Origin: Ignatzschineria sp. | GTDB taxonomy: Bacteria > Pseudomonadota > Gammaproteobacteria > Cardiobacteriales > Wohlfahrtiimonadaceae | Reading direction: 5' to 3' | Length of the DNA stretch: 10,363 nt | Assembly (NCBI GenBank): GCA_030150405.1 | Contig: JASLFU010000024.1 | Location: forward strand, 1-10,363 | In this document: in pieces, positions 1 through 7,003 of the stretch | How the letters are laid out: every line of letters starts with the position of its first letter | How positions within the stretch are numbered: the first letter of the stretch is position 1 | The notes under the pieces: generated by a model | What the model was told of the DNA's origin: nothing | The model's input: the letters and a program-made list of their open reading frames with translations, nothing else | Database searches by the model: none | Position numbers and translations under genes: made by a program

Positions 1-1
1 G

Positions 2-1315
2 CTCGGTTTTGCTACTGCCTATTTTGGCTCTAAAGCGATCTCAAAGAGCCGTATCCCCACCCTCGCTACCAGTGAGGTTGATATTACTGATGAGAAATTG
101 ATTGCGCGCGGGGAGTATGTGGCTCACCTATCCGATTGTGCAGCTTGCCATACAGCGCCCAATAACCCTCTTTACTCTGGCGGTCTTGCGATGCAGACGC
201 CCATTGGTGCGATCTACTCAACCAACATCACCCCCGATAAAGAGACAGGAATTGGAAATTACACCCTCCAAGATTTTGCAGCAGCGGTACAACATGGGGT
301 GAGAAAAGATGGAGCGGCGCTCTATCCTGCAATGCCCTACCCCTCTTATGTGATTATCCCTGATGAAGATATCGCAGCGATGTACGCCTACTTTATGACC
401 AAAGTAGAGCCAGTAAAATTTGAGAATGCAGAGAGCACCATCCCCCCTGTGATGAATTGGCGCTGGCCTCTTGCGTGGTGGCAACTCCTCTTCTCTCCTG
501 ATCGTCAATTTGTGAAAGATGAATCAAAATCGGAAGAGATCAATCATGGAGCTTATCTTGTTGAAGGACCAGGTCACTGTGGCGCTTGTCACACACCTCG
601 TGGCATCGCATATCAAGAGAAAGCACTCTCAATGAAGGGGGATAATGCGTTCCTCTCAGGAGCGGTTATTGATGGCTGGCGTGCAAAGAGCTTAAGAGGC
701 GAAGCGCGCGGGTTAGCGACATGGTCTGAAGATGAGATTGCAGAGTTCCTCAAAACGGGTCGTACCGATAAAGTCTCCGCTTTTGGTGCGATGACTGATG
801 TCATTCAACACTCCACCCAATTTTGGAGCGATGAAGATCTTAGAGCGACTGCAAAATATCTTAAGTCCCTCCCCCCTGCAAAAGGGAGAGAGCTTCAGCT
901 CCCCCCTAAAGAGGATACAACCACAGAGATGCTCCTCTCTGGTAATTACTTAAATAATCGTGGTGCGCTTCTCTATATGGATAACTGCGTTACCTGTCAC
1001 CGAGTAGATGGAAAAGGGGTTCCACGCGTCATTCCTGCTTTAGCAGAGAATACTGCCATTACGGCACGAAATGCAGACTCCATCATCCAAATTACACTGG
1101 AAGGGGGCGCAATGCCTGACACACCAGCCGATAGAATGGCATTTACGATGCCTGGCTTTAAACAGTTAAGTGATAAAGATATGGCGGAAGTGATTAACTT
1201 CATCCGCAACGGCTGGACCAACCAAGCACCAGAGATTGATGCGGTTGATGTTGCAAAAACACGCCACTTCCTCACAACAAAATCACCCAATATCGAATAT
1301 AAGGGAGGCAAATAA
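2..1315 (+). CDS. Triheme cytochrome c, alcohol-dehydrogenase cytochrome-subunit-like (5' partial)
   Basis: The frame is open from the left edge, so the start lies upstream; 437 residues are visible. The first visible residues (LGFATAYFG) look like the tail of a signal peptide or membrane anchor. Three CXXCH haem c sites are present: CAACH (137-151), CGACH (578-592) and CVTCH (985-999), each followed by a Met-Pro segment (MPYP, then MPGF near the end) of the kind that supplies a distal Met ligand. Three tandem cytochrome c domains with this spacing are typical of the AdhB/gluconate-dehydrogenase cytochrome family, which passes electrons from a periplasmic dehydrogenase to ubiquinone or an oxidase. 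No dehydrogenase subunit is visible; it could lie upstream, or the neighbouring TsdA-like protein could be the partner. The stop codon overlaps the next start (TAATG), which implies translational coupling. Family call is firm; the substrate is not known. Confidence 0.85.
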   Translation, partial: LGFATAYFGSKAISKSRIPTLATSEVDITDEKLIARGEYVAHLSDCAACHTAPNNPLYSGGLAMQTPIGAIYSTNITPDKETGIGNYTLQDFAAAVQHGVRKDGAALYPAMPYPSYVIIPDEDIAAMYAYFMTKVEPVKFENAESTIPPVMNWRWPLAWWQLLFSPDRQFVKDESKSEEINHGAYLVEGPGHCGACHTPRGIAYQEKALSMKGDNAFLSGAVIDGWRAKSLRGEARGLATWSEDEIAEFLKTGRTDKVSAFGAMTDVIQHSTQFWSDEDLRATAKYLKSLPPAKGRELQLPPKEDTTTEMLLSGNYLNNRGALLYMDNCVTCHRVDGKGVPRVIPALAENTAITARNADSIIQITLEGGAMPDTPADRMAFTMPGFKQLSDKDMAEVINFIRNGWTNQAPEIDAVDVAKTRHFLTTKSPNIEYKGGK

Positions 1316-2220
1316 TGAAACATGCTGGAAAACTGACCCTCTTAGCCCTTGCGGTCGTTGTTGGAGGTGCGGCGTATAGCTTTACTCGCCCCCCAGCGCT
1401 GACAGAAGCGAATCCCATCACCTACGATATTGTGGATAAAGATCAGAATGTGATTGGAAAATATCAGCTCCCTAACGATGCGGATATCGCAAAAGAGCCA
1501 AATGCTGAACTGATTCTCTTAGGTAAACGCCTCAATAATGAGACCAAGCGCCTTCTGCCCGATAATGTGGGGGCGATGATGAATTGTAACAGCTGCCATA
1601 TCGCTGGGGGCAAAGAGATCTACGGCGCACACTATATCAATACCGTGCAACGCTACCCCCGCTTTATGCCCCGAGCACAAGAGACGCTCGACCTTAAAGC
1701 TCGAATTAATGGCTGCTTTCAGCGCTCTATGAATGGTAAACCGCTCGATCCCGATTCTCGGGAGATGGAGGCCTTTATCGCCTATATGGAGTGGCTTAAT
1801 AAAGGCGTTCCTGAAGGGGCGATGGTGAAAGTACCCATTGCCGGCCCCATTAATGAGGACCTTGTCGCCGATACTGAACGAGGGGCAACTCTCTATGTAG
1901 AAAAATGTGCTTCTTGCCACGGCTATGCCGGTGAAGGGCTTAAAGATGAGCGGGGGGATATTGTCTTCCCACCACTTTGGGGCGAAGAATCCTTTAATAT
2001 TGGCGCGGGAATGGCTCGAACCTATAAAGCCGCCGCCTTTATTAAGTATGCCATGCCGATGAGCGTGAGCCACCAAGGCTTATGGGGGCAAGGGGGAAAA
2101 TTAGATGATCAGGAGGCTGTGGACCTTGCGGAGTTCTTCTCCCATATGCCGCGCCCCGACTTTCCCCCTAAAGTTAACGATTGGCCCAATGCCAAGAAAC
2201 CTAAAGATGCTCGTTATTAA
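1315..2220 (+). CDS. tsdA: Diheme cytochrome c of the TsdA family (thiosulfate dehydrogenase/tetrathionate reductase type)
   Basis: This 301-residue protein has an N-terminal hydrophobic segment (about residues 6-20) that would export it to the periplasm or anchor it. Haem sites are CNSCH (91-95) and CASCH (198-202). The segment around INGCFQRSMNG is the family hallmark: Cys134 sits where A. vinosum TsdA, as I recall it, has the unusual Cys axial ligand of the active-site haem, and Arg120, Arg130 and Ser138 stand at the same offsets (-14, -4, +4) as its active-site residues. In the GAGMAR segment a Gly precedes Met233, where A. vinosum has the Lys ligand, so haem 2 is more likely His/Met, as in the Campylobacter type. 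TsdA enzymes interconvert thiosulfate and tetrathionate; direction cannot be read from sequence. The start ATG overlaps the upstream stop and follows a GGGAGG ribosome site at 1302-1307. Probably co-transcribed with the triheme cytochrome, a plausible electron partner. Confidence 0.82.
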   Translation: MKHAGKLTLLALAVVVGGAAYSFTRPPALTEANPITYDIVDKDQNVIGKYQLPNDADIAKEPNAELILLGKRLNNETKRLLPDNVGAMMNCNSCHIAGGKEIYGAHYINTVQRYPRFMPRAQETLDLKARINGCFQRSMNGKPLDPDSREMEAFIAYMEWLNKGVPEGAMVKVPIAGPINEDLVADTERGATLYVEKCASCHGYAGEGLKDERGDIVFPPLWGEESFNIGAGMARTYKAAAFIKYAMPMSVSHQGLWGQGGKLDDQEAVDLAEFFSHMPRPDFPPKVNDWPNAKKPKDARY

Positions 2221-2252
2221 CAGTCGTTTCTGAGGCGCTAATCTATAAAAAT

Positions 2253-2286
2253 TATGGCTTTGAAGTTCTCAGGACTTCATGCCATA
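2253..2286 (+). repeat. Hairpin downstream of tsdA
   Basis: Arms TATGGC/GCCATA (2253-2258, 2281-2286) enclose TGAAGTTC/GGACTTCA (2261-2268, 2272-2279, one G-T pair) with a three-base loop, and unpaired TT opposite T between the two helices. No T-run follows directly, so on its own it is not a classic intrinsic terminator. It may protect the 3' end of the tsdA transcript. Confidence 0.5.
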
Positions 2287-2291
2287 AACGA

Positions 2292-2366
2292 TAAGGGATT
2301 CTCTCTTCACTCCATTTAAATGAACAGAATGTAACGAAGAGGAATCCCTTAATTTTTACTTTTTGA
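2292..2366 (+). terminator. Probable terminator of the cytochrome operon
   Basis: TAAGGGATT (2292-2300) pairs perfectly with AATCCCTTA (2343-2351). The stem continues through C-G pairs with one bulged T to TCTTC/GAAGA (2304-2308, 2336-2340). The 27-base loop contains the palindrome CATTTAAATG (2313-2322). Two T-runs (2353-2357 and 2360-2364) follow on the plus strand, which suits termination of the rightward cytochrome transcript before the convergent gene. The loop is longer than usual. The minus-strand side lacks a T-run, so I do not call it bidirectional. Confidence 0.55.
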
Positions 2367-2412
2367 CTTAGGATTTAATTTAAATATTCTTGCAAAATCT
2401 GATCTAAACAAG

Positions 2413-3060
2413 CTATAGAGCGGGAATCATCGGCTCTCCACCCCCATTTGCAAGATAGAACTGATTAAAGTGCTCAAACTCCTCTTCCGGCGAAGCTTCA
2501 TCCATTAAAGCATAAAAGAGAAAGCTCTCCGCTTTAGGGATCTCTGCAAAATTCTCCCCTTCAGATACATTTAAAAGTGCTTCATAGATCACTGTACGAA
2601 GCGCCCTATAATATTGCTCACTATCGAGCATTGTGCTGCCATCTAGCCCCTCTTCTGCATAATCTGAGTTCTGATCTGCATTGCTTTCAAAGTCGTTATC
2701 ACTCTCTCTAAAGAGTTCCCCCTCCTCTTCTAATCGCAGCTGCTCTTCGGCAAAATCGAGTACCTCATTTAAATTAAAAAAGGCGATGTTGTGATAGTCC
2801 CAATTACCTGGATTATAGGCAAGATCAAAACGTAGCGAGTCTTCCATAGGTGAATCTGCCTGAGCCTCGTACTCCGCTAAATCTCGCTCAAAAGCGGCCT
2901 CACTATTTAAAGAGAGATAGAGTAACCCTTCCGTTAAACTCCCCTCTAAAGCGAGCGCATAAAAACGCTCATCTTGCTCATTTTCTAAAAATTCTTCGAG
3001 CGATTCATTAAGCCACTCCTCTAAACGAGCCATTAACTCGCTTCGTTCTAATTCCGTCAT
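2413..3060 (-). CDS. Highly acidic hypothetical protein, possibly DUF4303-like
   Basis: I do not firmly recognise this 215-residue protein. It has about 55 Asp/Glu against 10 Arg/Lys, so it is strongly negative at neutral pH. It has no signal peptide and no membrane segment, so it should be cytosolic. The N-terminus is a predicted acidic helix (ELERSELMARLEEWLNESLE). FYALALEGSLTEGLLYLSLN (about 33-52) and the later LRFDLAYNPGNWDYHN (about 76-91) resemble, from memory, the layout of DUF4303 proteins (a 'FYA-AL' strand, then an R-x-x-x-x-W segment). A Ser/Asp/Asn-rich acidic linker separates this from a helical C-terminal part ending FLFYALMDEASPEEEFEHFNQFY. The ATG is preceded by AAAAGGAGT with good spacing. 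It lies 142 bases downstream of yfcA on the same strand and may have its own promoter. The strong charge makes a nucleic-acid mimic or inhibitor role possible, but nothing here shows it. Confidence 0.75.
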   Translation of the reverse strand: MTELERSELMARLEEWLNESLEEFLENEQDERFYALALEGSLTEGLLYLSLNSEAAFERDLAEYEAQADSPMEDSLRFDLAYNPGNWDYHNIAFFNLNEVLDFAEEQLRLEEEGELFRESDNDFESNADQNSDYAEEGLDGSTMLDSEQYYRALRTVIYEALLNVSEGENFAEIPKAESFLFYALMDEASPEEEFEHFNQFYLANGGGEPMIPAL

Positions 3061-3202
3061 ACTGCACTCCTTTTATTATTGTTATGGATATTGCAAAACA
3101 TGATCTGGGCATCACTTACCCTAAAAACACCATCCATAGGCTAAGCATAGTGCATCTTTTCGCAGAGGCGTTTATCAGCTACATGAAATGACGAAAAGAG
3201 AT

Positions 3203-3979
3203 TTATCCCCAAAGAAGATTTGAGAGTGGGTTTCCCGGCTCTAAAAGGAGCTTAATCGCCATTAGGGTGCTCATAATAATCAAGAGCGGACGAACCACTC
3301 TCCCACCATATTTTACAGCAAAACGCGCCCCTAAATGTGCCCCCACAAAAGCCCCGAAAGCCATGGAGATTCCTAGTAGAACCTCTGTCTCACCGCTAAA
3401 AATAAAGATCAGAAGAGAACCAAAGTTAGAAGAGAAGTTAGCAAGCTTCGTATTTGCAATGGCATTCACAAGAGTTTTCCCCAGTAAAAGCACAAAGGCC
3501 ACCATAAAGAAGGAGCCTGTTCCGGGGCCAAAAATACCATCGTAGAAACCAATTAAAGGGACGACAGTTAAGAGAAAGAGGAGCTCGCTCATCTTCGCTC
3601 GGCGTGTTGCGGCATCTAAACTGGGAGAGAAGAGAAAGTAGAGCGCAACCCCTAAAAGCAGAATAGGCACTGCCACTTGTAATACCGTTGCGGGTAAGCG
3701 AGTCGCTAATAAAGCACCCATCATCCCCCCGGTAAAAGCGAGCAGTGCAATCCATTTTCCCCGTCGCCAATCGATCAATCCTCGGCGAAAAAAGGCGATG
3801 GTTGCGGAAAATGAGCCCGCCGAAGCTTGAAGCTTATTCGTCGCAAGCGCAGCTACAGGGTTTAATCCCGACAAAAAGAGCGCAGGTAGCGTGATCAGCC
3901 CCCCGCCGCCCGCAATTGTATCAATAAATCCAGCCACCACCGCTACAAGCGTTAATAACGCAATCAGATCCAAACCCAT
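3203..3979 (-). CDS. yfcA: YfcA-like TSUP (TauE/SafE) family membrane transporter
   Basis: This 258-residue integral inner-membrane protein closely follows E. coli YfcA. Visible motifs are GFIDTIAGGGGLITLPAL (17-34), ATNKLQASAGSFSAT (46-60), the second-half repeat GFYDGIFGPGTGSF (144-157), and NAIANTKLANFSSNFG (172-187). The duplicated G-F-x-D-x-I/F-x-G-x-G pattern is the inverted-repeat signature of the family. About eight hydrophobic helices can be drawn. Family members export sulfite, sulfoacetate and other small anions, but the substrate of the YfcA branch is not well established. A frame-open TTG at 3994 would add MGGES, but those codons are the GGGAGGGG ribosome site, so the ATG at 3979 is the start. 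It lies near the tsdA-like gene, but on the opposite strand and separated by another gene, so a shared sulfur role is only a hint. Confidence 0.85.
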   Translation of the reverse strand: MGLDLIALLTLVAVVAGFIDTIAGGGGLITLPALFLSGLNPVAALATNKLQASAGSFSATIAFFRRGLIDWRRGKWIALLAFTGGMMGALLATRLPATVLQVAVPILLLGVALYFLFSPSLDAATRRAKMSELLFLLTVVPLIGFYDGIFGPGTGSFFMVAFVLLLGKTLVNAIANTKLANFSSNFGSLLIFIFSGETEVLLGISMAFGAFVGAHLGARFAVKYGGRVVRPLLIIMSTLMAIKLLLEPGNPLSNLLWG

Positions 3980-3984
3980 GGATT

Positions 3985-3992
3985 CCCCTCCC
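3985..3992 (-). promoter_or_regulatory. Ribosome binding site deciding the yfcA start
   Basis: On the minus strand GGGAGGGG lies five bases before the ATG at 3979 (GGAGG core to ATG is seven bases). It is strongly complementary to the 16S 3' end and rules out the TTG at 3994, which has no comparable site. Confidence 0.75.
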
Positions 3993-4063
3993 AAAGTGAG
4001 CCTCCATTGTTGAGGATATTTCCCCTTTGCGCAATGGTGATGGCCAGAATTTTATTCTCTAAA

Positions 4064-4076
4064 GAGGCTACGCCTC
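4064..4076 (-). terminator. Short hairpin at the ugpQ stop codon, weak terminator candidate
   Basis: GAGGC-GTA-GCCTC overlaps the TAG stop of ugpQ (4068-4070), and TTTAGAGAATAAAATT follows on the minus strand. The five-base GC stem with a short interrupted T-run makes it a weak candidate for the end of the ugp transcript. The 88 bases to yfcA contain no better one. Confidence 0.35.
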
Positions 4077-4907
4077 CTCCTCATTTAAACCGTGTGATTG
4101 AATCGAATCTCGCTTTGCTAAGCCGATATCAATACCATGGTATTTCGCCATAAAGGGGAGGTTATCGGTAATTACAGCATCAACGCCTCTTGCTAAAAGG
4201 GCTTCAAGATCCGCCTCCTCATTAGGGGTATAGACCATCACAAACCTCTCTTTTGCATGCTGCTCTTTAAGTAATGCATCGGTGAGGATCGTATAATTTG
4301 TGATTAAACCTGCACATTTAAGAGAATCTAAAAGTGTGGGGACTTCCTCATACCACTCATCTACCAATAATCCTCGGGGGATCTCTGGTGCTACGCTTAA
4401 TGCCCCTTTAAGCGCATCGGGCTCAAATGAGGAGAAGAAGATCAGCCTCTTCTTACCCTCATTTCCACTGCTCTTAGAGGTCATCTTTAAGATGAGTTCC
4501 GCCATTTTCGCCCCTGTTTCAAAAGCCTCGCCCGAATTGGGTTTAAGCTCAATATCGAGATAGAGACCATTTTCAAAACAGTATTCAATAAGGGGCTCAA
4601 TCCGCATTAAAGGCTCCCCCTTATATTCAGCAGAATGCCATCCGCCAGCATCAAGCTTAGAGAGCTCAAGCCAGGTTTTCTCCCCGGCTAAGCCCTCTCC
4701 ATTTGTCGTTCTTGGAAGCGTTGCATCGTGATGGAGAAAAAGCTCCCCATCGGCAGAAAGCTTTACATCACACTCAAAACCTTCCGCCCCGTGGAGCGCC
4801 CCTAACCGAAAAGCTGCTAAGGTATTCTCCGGCGCATAGGTTCCTCCCCCGCGGTGAGCCATCACTTTAGGATAGGTAACCTTTGCATTTTGTTTGATCG
4901 TTGCCAT
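4068..4907 (-). CDS. ugpQ: Cytosolic glycerophosphodiester phosphodiesterase UgpQ
   Basis: This 279-residue enzyme hydrolyses glycerophosphodiesters (such as glycerophosphocholine) to G3P and an alcohol. GDPD-family catalytic landmarks are visible: AHRGGGTYAPENT (17-29) with His18, Arg19 and Glu27; FECDVKLSADGELFLHHD (44-61) with metal-site residues Glu45 and Asp47 and the second catalytic His60; and IELK (119-122). The C-terminal GVDAVITDNLPFM is the usual closing strand of the TIM barrel. There is no signal peptide, so it is the cytosolic UgpQ type rather than the periplasmic GlpQ type. It is somewhat longer than E. coli UgpQ, partly through an acidic C-terminal tail ending in Glu-Glu-Glu-Ala. 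GAGG seven bases before the ATG serves as the ribosome site. It follows ugpC by 40 bases and is probably in the same transcript, acting on diesters imported by the transporter. Confidence 0.93.
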   Translation of the reverse strand: MATIKQNAKVTYPKVMAHRGGGTYAPENTLAAFRLGALHGAEGFECDVKLSADGELFLHHDATLPRTTNGEGLAGEKTWLELSKLDAGGWHSAEYKGEPLMRIEPLIEYCFENGLYLDIELKPNSGEAFETGAKMAELILKMTSKSSGNEGKKRLIFFSSFEPDALKGALSVAPEIPRGLLVDEWYEEVPTLLDSLKCAGLITNYTILTDALLKEQHAKERFVMVYTPNEEADLEALLARGVDAVITDNLPFMAKYHGIDIGLAKRDSIQSHGLNEEEA

Positions 4908-4947
4908 GAATTTGCCTCGTTAAATAAAGTCGATCAAGAGAGATCGA

Positions 4948-6117
4948 TTAAAGATCATGAAGGTCGGCAATGCGCTGGCGAGTCTCGCGATCAAACCAAT
5001 GCATATCCCGCTTATCAAAGGAGACTTCAAACTCCGTTCCCGGTACAAGCTCAGCTAACTTTCGCCCAGATGTACGGATCGTAACAGCTGTTCCCGCAAA
5101 ATCACTATAGAGAAGCTGCTCAGAGCCTAATGTCTCGGCCATGGTGAGTTTAACCTTCCAGGTGGGGCTAAAGGAGTCCACTAATCCCTCTGCCGCTCTC
5201 TTTGGTTCTAAGCGGAAATGTTCAGGCCGTACGCCTAAAATAACCTCATTATTGTGGCGCGCCATAATGCTATCGAGGCTCTCTCGATCTGCATCCTCTG
5301 CACCTCGCCAAAGCGCCGCTAAACCTTTAAGCATCTGATCTTCACACCAGAACTCTCCCTCTCGATAGTGCAGCGGGATAAGATTCATCGCTGGGGAGCC
5401 CATAAAGCTTGCCACAAAGGTTGTTTGAGGGGAGTGGAAGATCTCTTCTGGAGTGCCAAATTGCTCCACAACTCCACCATTCATCACAATGATGCGATCG
5501 GCAAGAGTCATTGCTTCGGTCTGATCGTGAGTCACATAAAGAGAGGTTACCTGGATCTCTTCATGACGACGACGGATCTCTAAACGTGTGGTTGTCCGCA
5601 ATTTAGCATCGAGGTTAGAGAGAGGCTCATCAAAGAGGAAGAGCTTAGGTTTACGCATAATCGCACGCCCCATCGCCACACGCTGACGCTGTCCTCCAGA
5701 GAGTTGATTCGGTTTCTTATCGAGCAGTGCTTCGATCTCTAACATCTTCGCCGTGCTCTTAATACGGCTCTCGATCTCCTCTTTCGGCATCTTTGCAAGC
5801 TTTGCGCCGTAGCTCATATTTTGACGCACCGTCATATGGGGGTAGAGCGCATAGTTTTGGAAAACCATCGCAATATTTCGCTCCGCAGGCTCCCGATGGG
5901 TTACATCCTCGCCGCCGATCTCAATCTTACCCGAGGTGGGAGCTTCTAATCCCGCAATAATTCGTAAAAGTGTTGATTTCCCACAACCTGAAGGGCCTAC
6001 AACCACCACAAACTCACCCTCTTTAAAGGATAAATTCAGCCCTTTTAAAATCATCGGTCCGGGACGTTTTTCGGTGCCGTAATGTTTTGTAATATTTTCT
6101 AATTGAACCGTTGCCAT
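4948..6117 (-). CDS. ugpC: G3P ABC transporter ATP-binding protein UgpC
   Basis: This 389-residue ATPase energises G3P and glycerophosphodiester import from the cytoplasmic face. In order: Walker A GPSGCGKST (41-49), Q-loop Gln87 in VFQNYALYPHM, signature LSGGQRQRVAMGRA (139-152), Walker B KLFLFDEP (158-165), D-loop SNLDAKLR and switch His197 in YVTHD. The segment FVASFMGSPAMNLI opens the C-terminal TOBE/regulatory domain found in the MalK/UgpC group, with LGVRPEHF inside it. In E. coli this domain can be involved in inhibition by phosphate or regulatory partners; that is family knowledge. A GTG at 6126 would add three residues, but it overlaps the AAAGGAG ribosome site (6126-6132), so the ATG at 6117, eight bases downstream, is the start. 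It lies 37 bases after ugpE. Confidence 0.95.
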   Translation of the reverse strand: MATVQLENITKHYGTEKRPGPMILKGLNLSFKEGEFVVVVGPSGCGKSTLLRIIAGLEAPTSGKIEIGGEDVTHREPAERNIAMVFQNYALYPHMTVRQNMSYGAKLAKMPKEEIESRIKSTAKMLEIEALLDKKPNQLSGGQRQRVAMGRAIMRKPKLFLFDEPLSNLDAKLRTTTRLEIRRRHEEIQVTSLYVTHDQTEAMTLADRIIVMNGGVVEQFGTPEEIFHSPQTTFVASFMGSPAMNLIPLHYREGEFWCEDQMLKGLAALWRGAEDADRESLDSIMARHNNEVILGVRPEHFRLEPKRAAEGLVDSFSPTWKVKLTMAETLGSEQLLYSDFAGTAVTIRTSGRKLAELVPGTEFEVSFDKRDMHWFDRETRQRIADLHDL

Positions 6118-6125
6118 ACCTGGCA

Positions 6126-6132
6126 CTCCTTT
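6126..6132 (-). promoter_or_regulatory. Ribosome binding site deciding the ugpC start
   Basis: AAAGGAG on the minus strand ends eight bases before the ATG at 6117. It overlaps the G of the alternative GTG at 6126, so that GTG cannot use it. Confidence 0.7.
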
Positions 6133-6154
6133 ATTGAACTTTTAAAATCCTAAA

Positions 6155-7003
6155 CTATTTTTCTGTATCAATTAAACCGCTTACAAGCCAGCGTTGCATG
6201 CCCAAAATAACGAGCATAGGCGGGATTAACATGAGAATCACCATCGCCATCACAACACCCCATTCAACAGTGGAATCCCCGCCACCCATCATCTGACGTA
6301 GACCGACAGCTAGGGGGAACATCTCCTCTTTCGTCGTCATCAAAAGAGGCCAGAGGTATTGATTCCAACCGTAGATAAACTGAATCACAAAGAGTGAGCA
6401 GATACTCGGAATCGAGAGCGGGAGCAAAATATCCTTTAAAAAGGTGAGCGCTCCTGCGCCATCAATTCGAGATGCTTCCACCAGTTCATCGGGCACGGTG
6501 TAGAAAAACTGTCTAAAAAGAAAGGTGGCTGTTGCCGAAGCGATAAGAGGAATGGTTAATCCTGCATAGCTGTTAATCATATTGAGGCTCGTTACCACAT
6601 CAAATGTGGGAATAATACGCACCTCAACCGGCAACATTAAAGTGATAAAGATGAGCCAAAAAAGCAACATCCTAAAGGGAAAGCGAAAATAGACAATCGC
6701 AAAAGCAGAGAGAAAAGAGATAATGATCTTTCCGATCGCGATAACTAAGGTCATCACCAATGTTACCCAGATCATCCGCGTTGCAGAGAGCGTTCCCCGG
6801 GGGCTATCGCCACCAAAGAGGGCTGTTGTGTAGTTTTCTACAAATTGATCTCCCGGTAATAGAGAGATCGCTCCCCCCACAATATCGGATGTGCTCTGCG
6901 TAGAAGCCACAATCGCAAGATAGATCGGGAAACAGACAGCAATAAACATCACAATAAGGGAAAGGTGTGAGAAAAAGGTTAACCAAGGGCGTTTCTCAAT
7001 CAT
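6155..7003 (-). CDS. ugpE: G3P ABC transporter permease UgpE
   Basis: This 282-residue inner-membrane protein forms half of the G3P channel with UgpA; E. coli UgpE is almost the same length. The first hydrophobic helix (about 10-32, LSLIVMFIAVCFPIYLAIVAS) is followed by a periplasmic loop and five further helices. The EAA loop that docks on the ATPase is EASRIDGAGALTFLKDILLPLSIPS (176-200), with the conserved EA---DGA-------I-LP spacing. The terminal ILGMQRWLVSGLIDTEK resembles the family's usual C-terminal segment. Its ATG overlaps the ugpA stop by one base (TAATG at 7001-7005), with GGAGG nine bases upstream inside ugpA, so its translation is probably coupled to ugpA to keep the two subunits in equal amount. 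Confidence 0.94.
   Translation of the reverse strand: MIEKRPWLTFFSHLSLIVMFIAVCFPIYLAIVASTQSTSDIVGGAISLLPGDQFVENYTTALFGGDSPRGTLSATRMIWVTLVMTLVIAIGKIIISFLSAFAIVYFRFPFRMLLFWLIFITLMLPVEVRIIPTFDVVTSLNMINSYAGLTIPLIASATATFLFRQFFYTVPDELVEASRIDGAGALTFLKDILLPLSIPSICSLFVIQFIYGWNQYLWPLLMTTKEEMFPLAVGLRQMMGGGDSTVEWGVVMAMVILMLIPPMLVILGMQRWLVSGLIDTEK

Noticed and set aside
1519..2076. A 185-codon minus-strand open frame across tsdA, and a 108-codon one across 997-1323
   Set aside because: Both are antisense to well-supported haem proteins, show no recognisable domain and have Cys/His-poor composition typical of shadow frames.
3155..3199. Inverted repeat TCTTTTCG/CGAAAAGA after yfcA as a terminator
   Set aside because: The loop is 29 bases and no T-run follows on the minus strand, so it is not convincing as a terminator.
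1315..3979. A sulfur-metabolism island joining tsdA with a TauE/SafE-type sulfite exporter
   Set aside because: The transporter is of the YfcA branch with uncertain substrate, is on the opposite strand, and is separated by a terminator and an unrelated gene. Proximity alone is not enough.
4004..4037. CCATTG/CAATGG inverted repeat upstream of yfcA as an operator
   Set aside because: Six bases separated by 22 is easily expected by chance; no matching promoter elements are clear.
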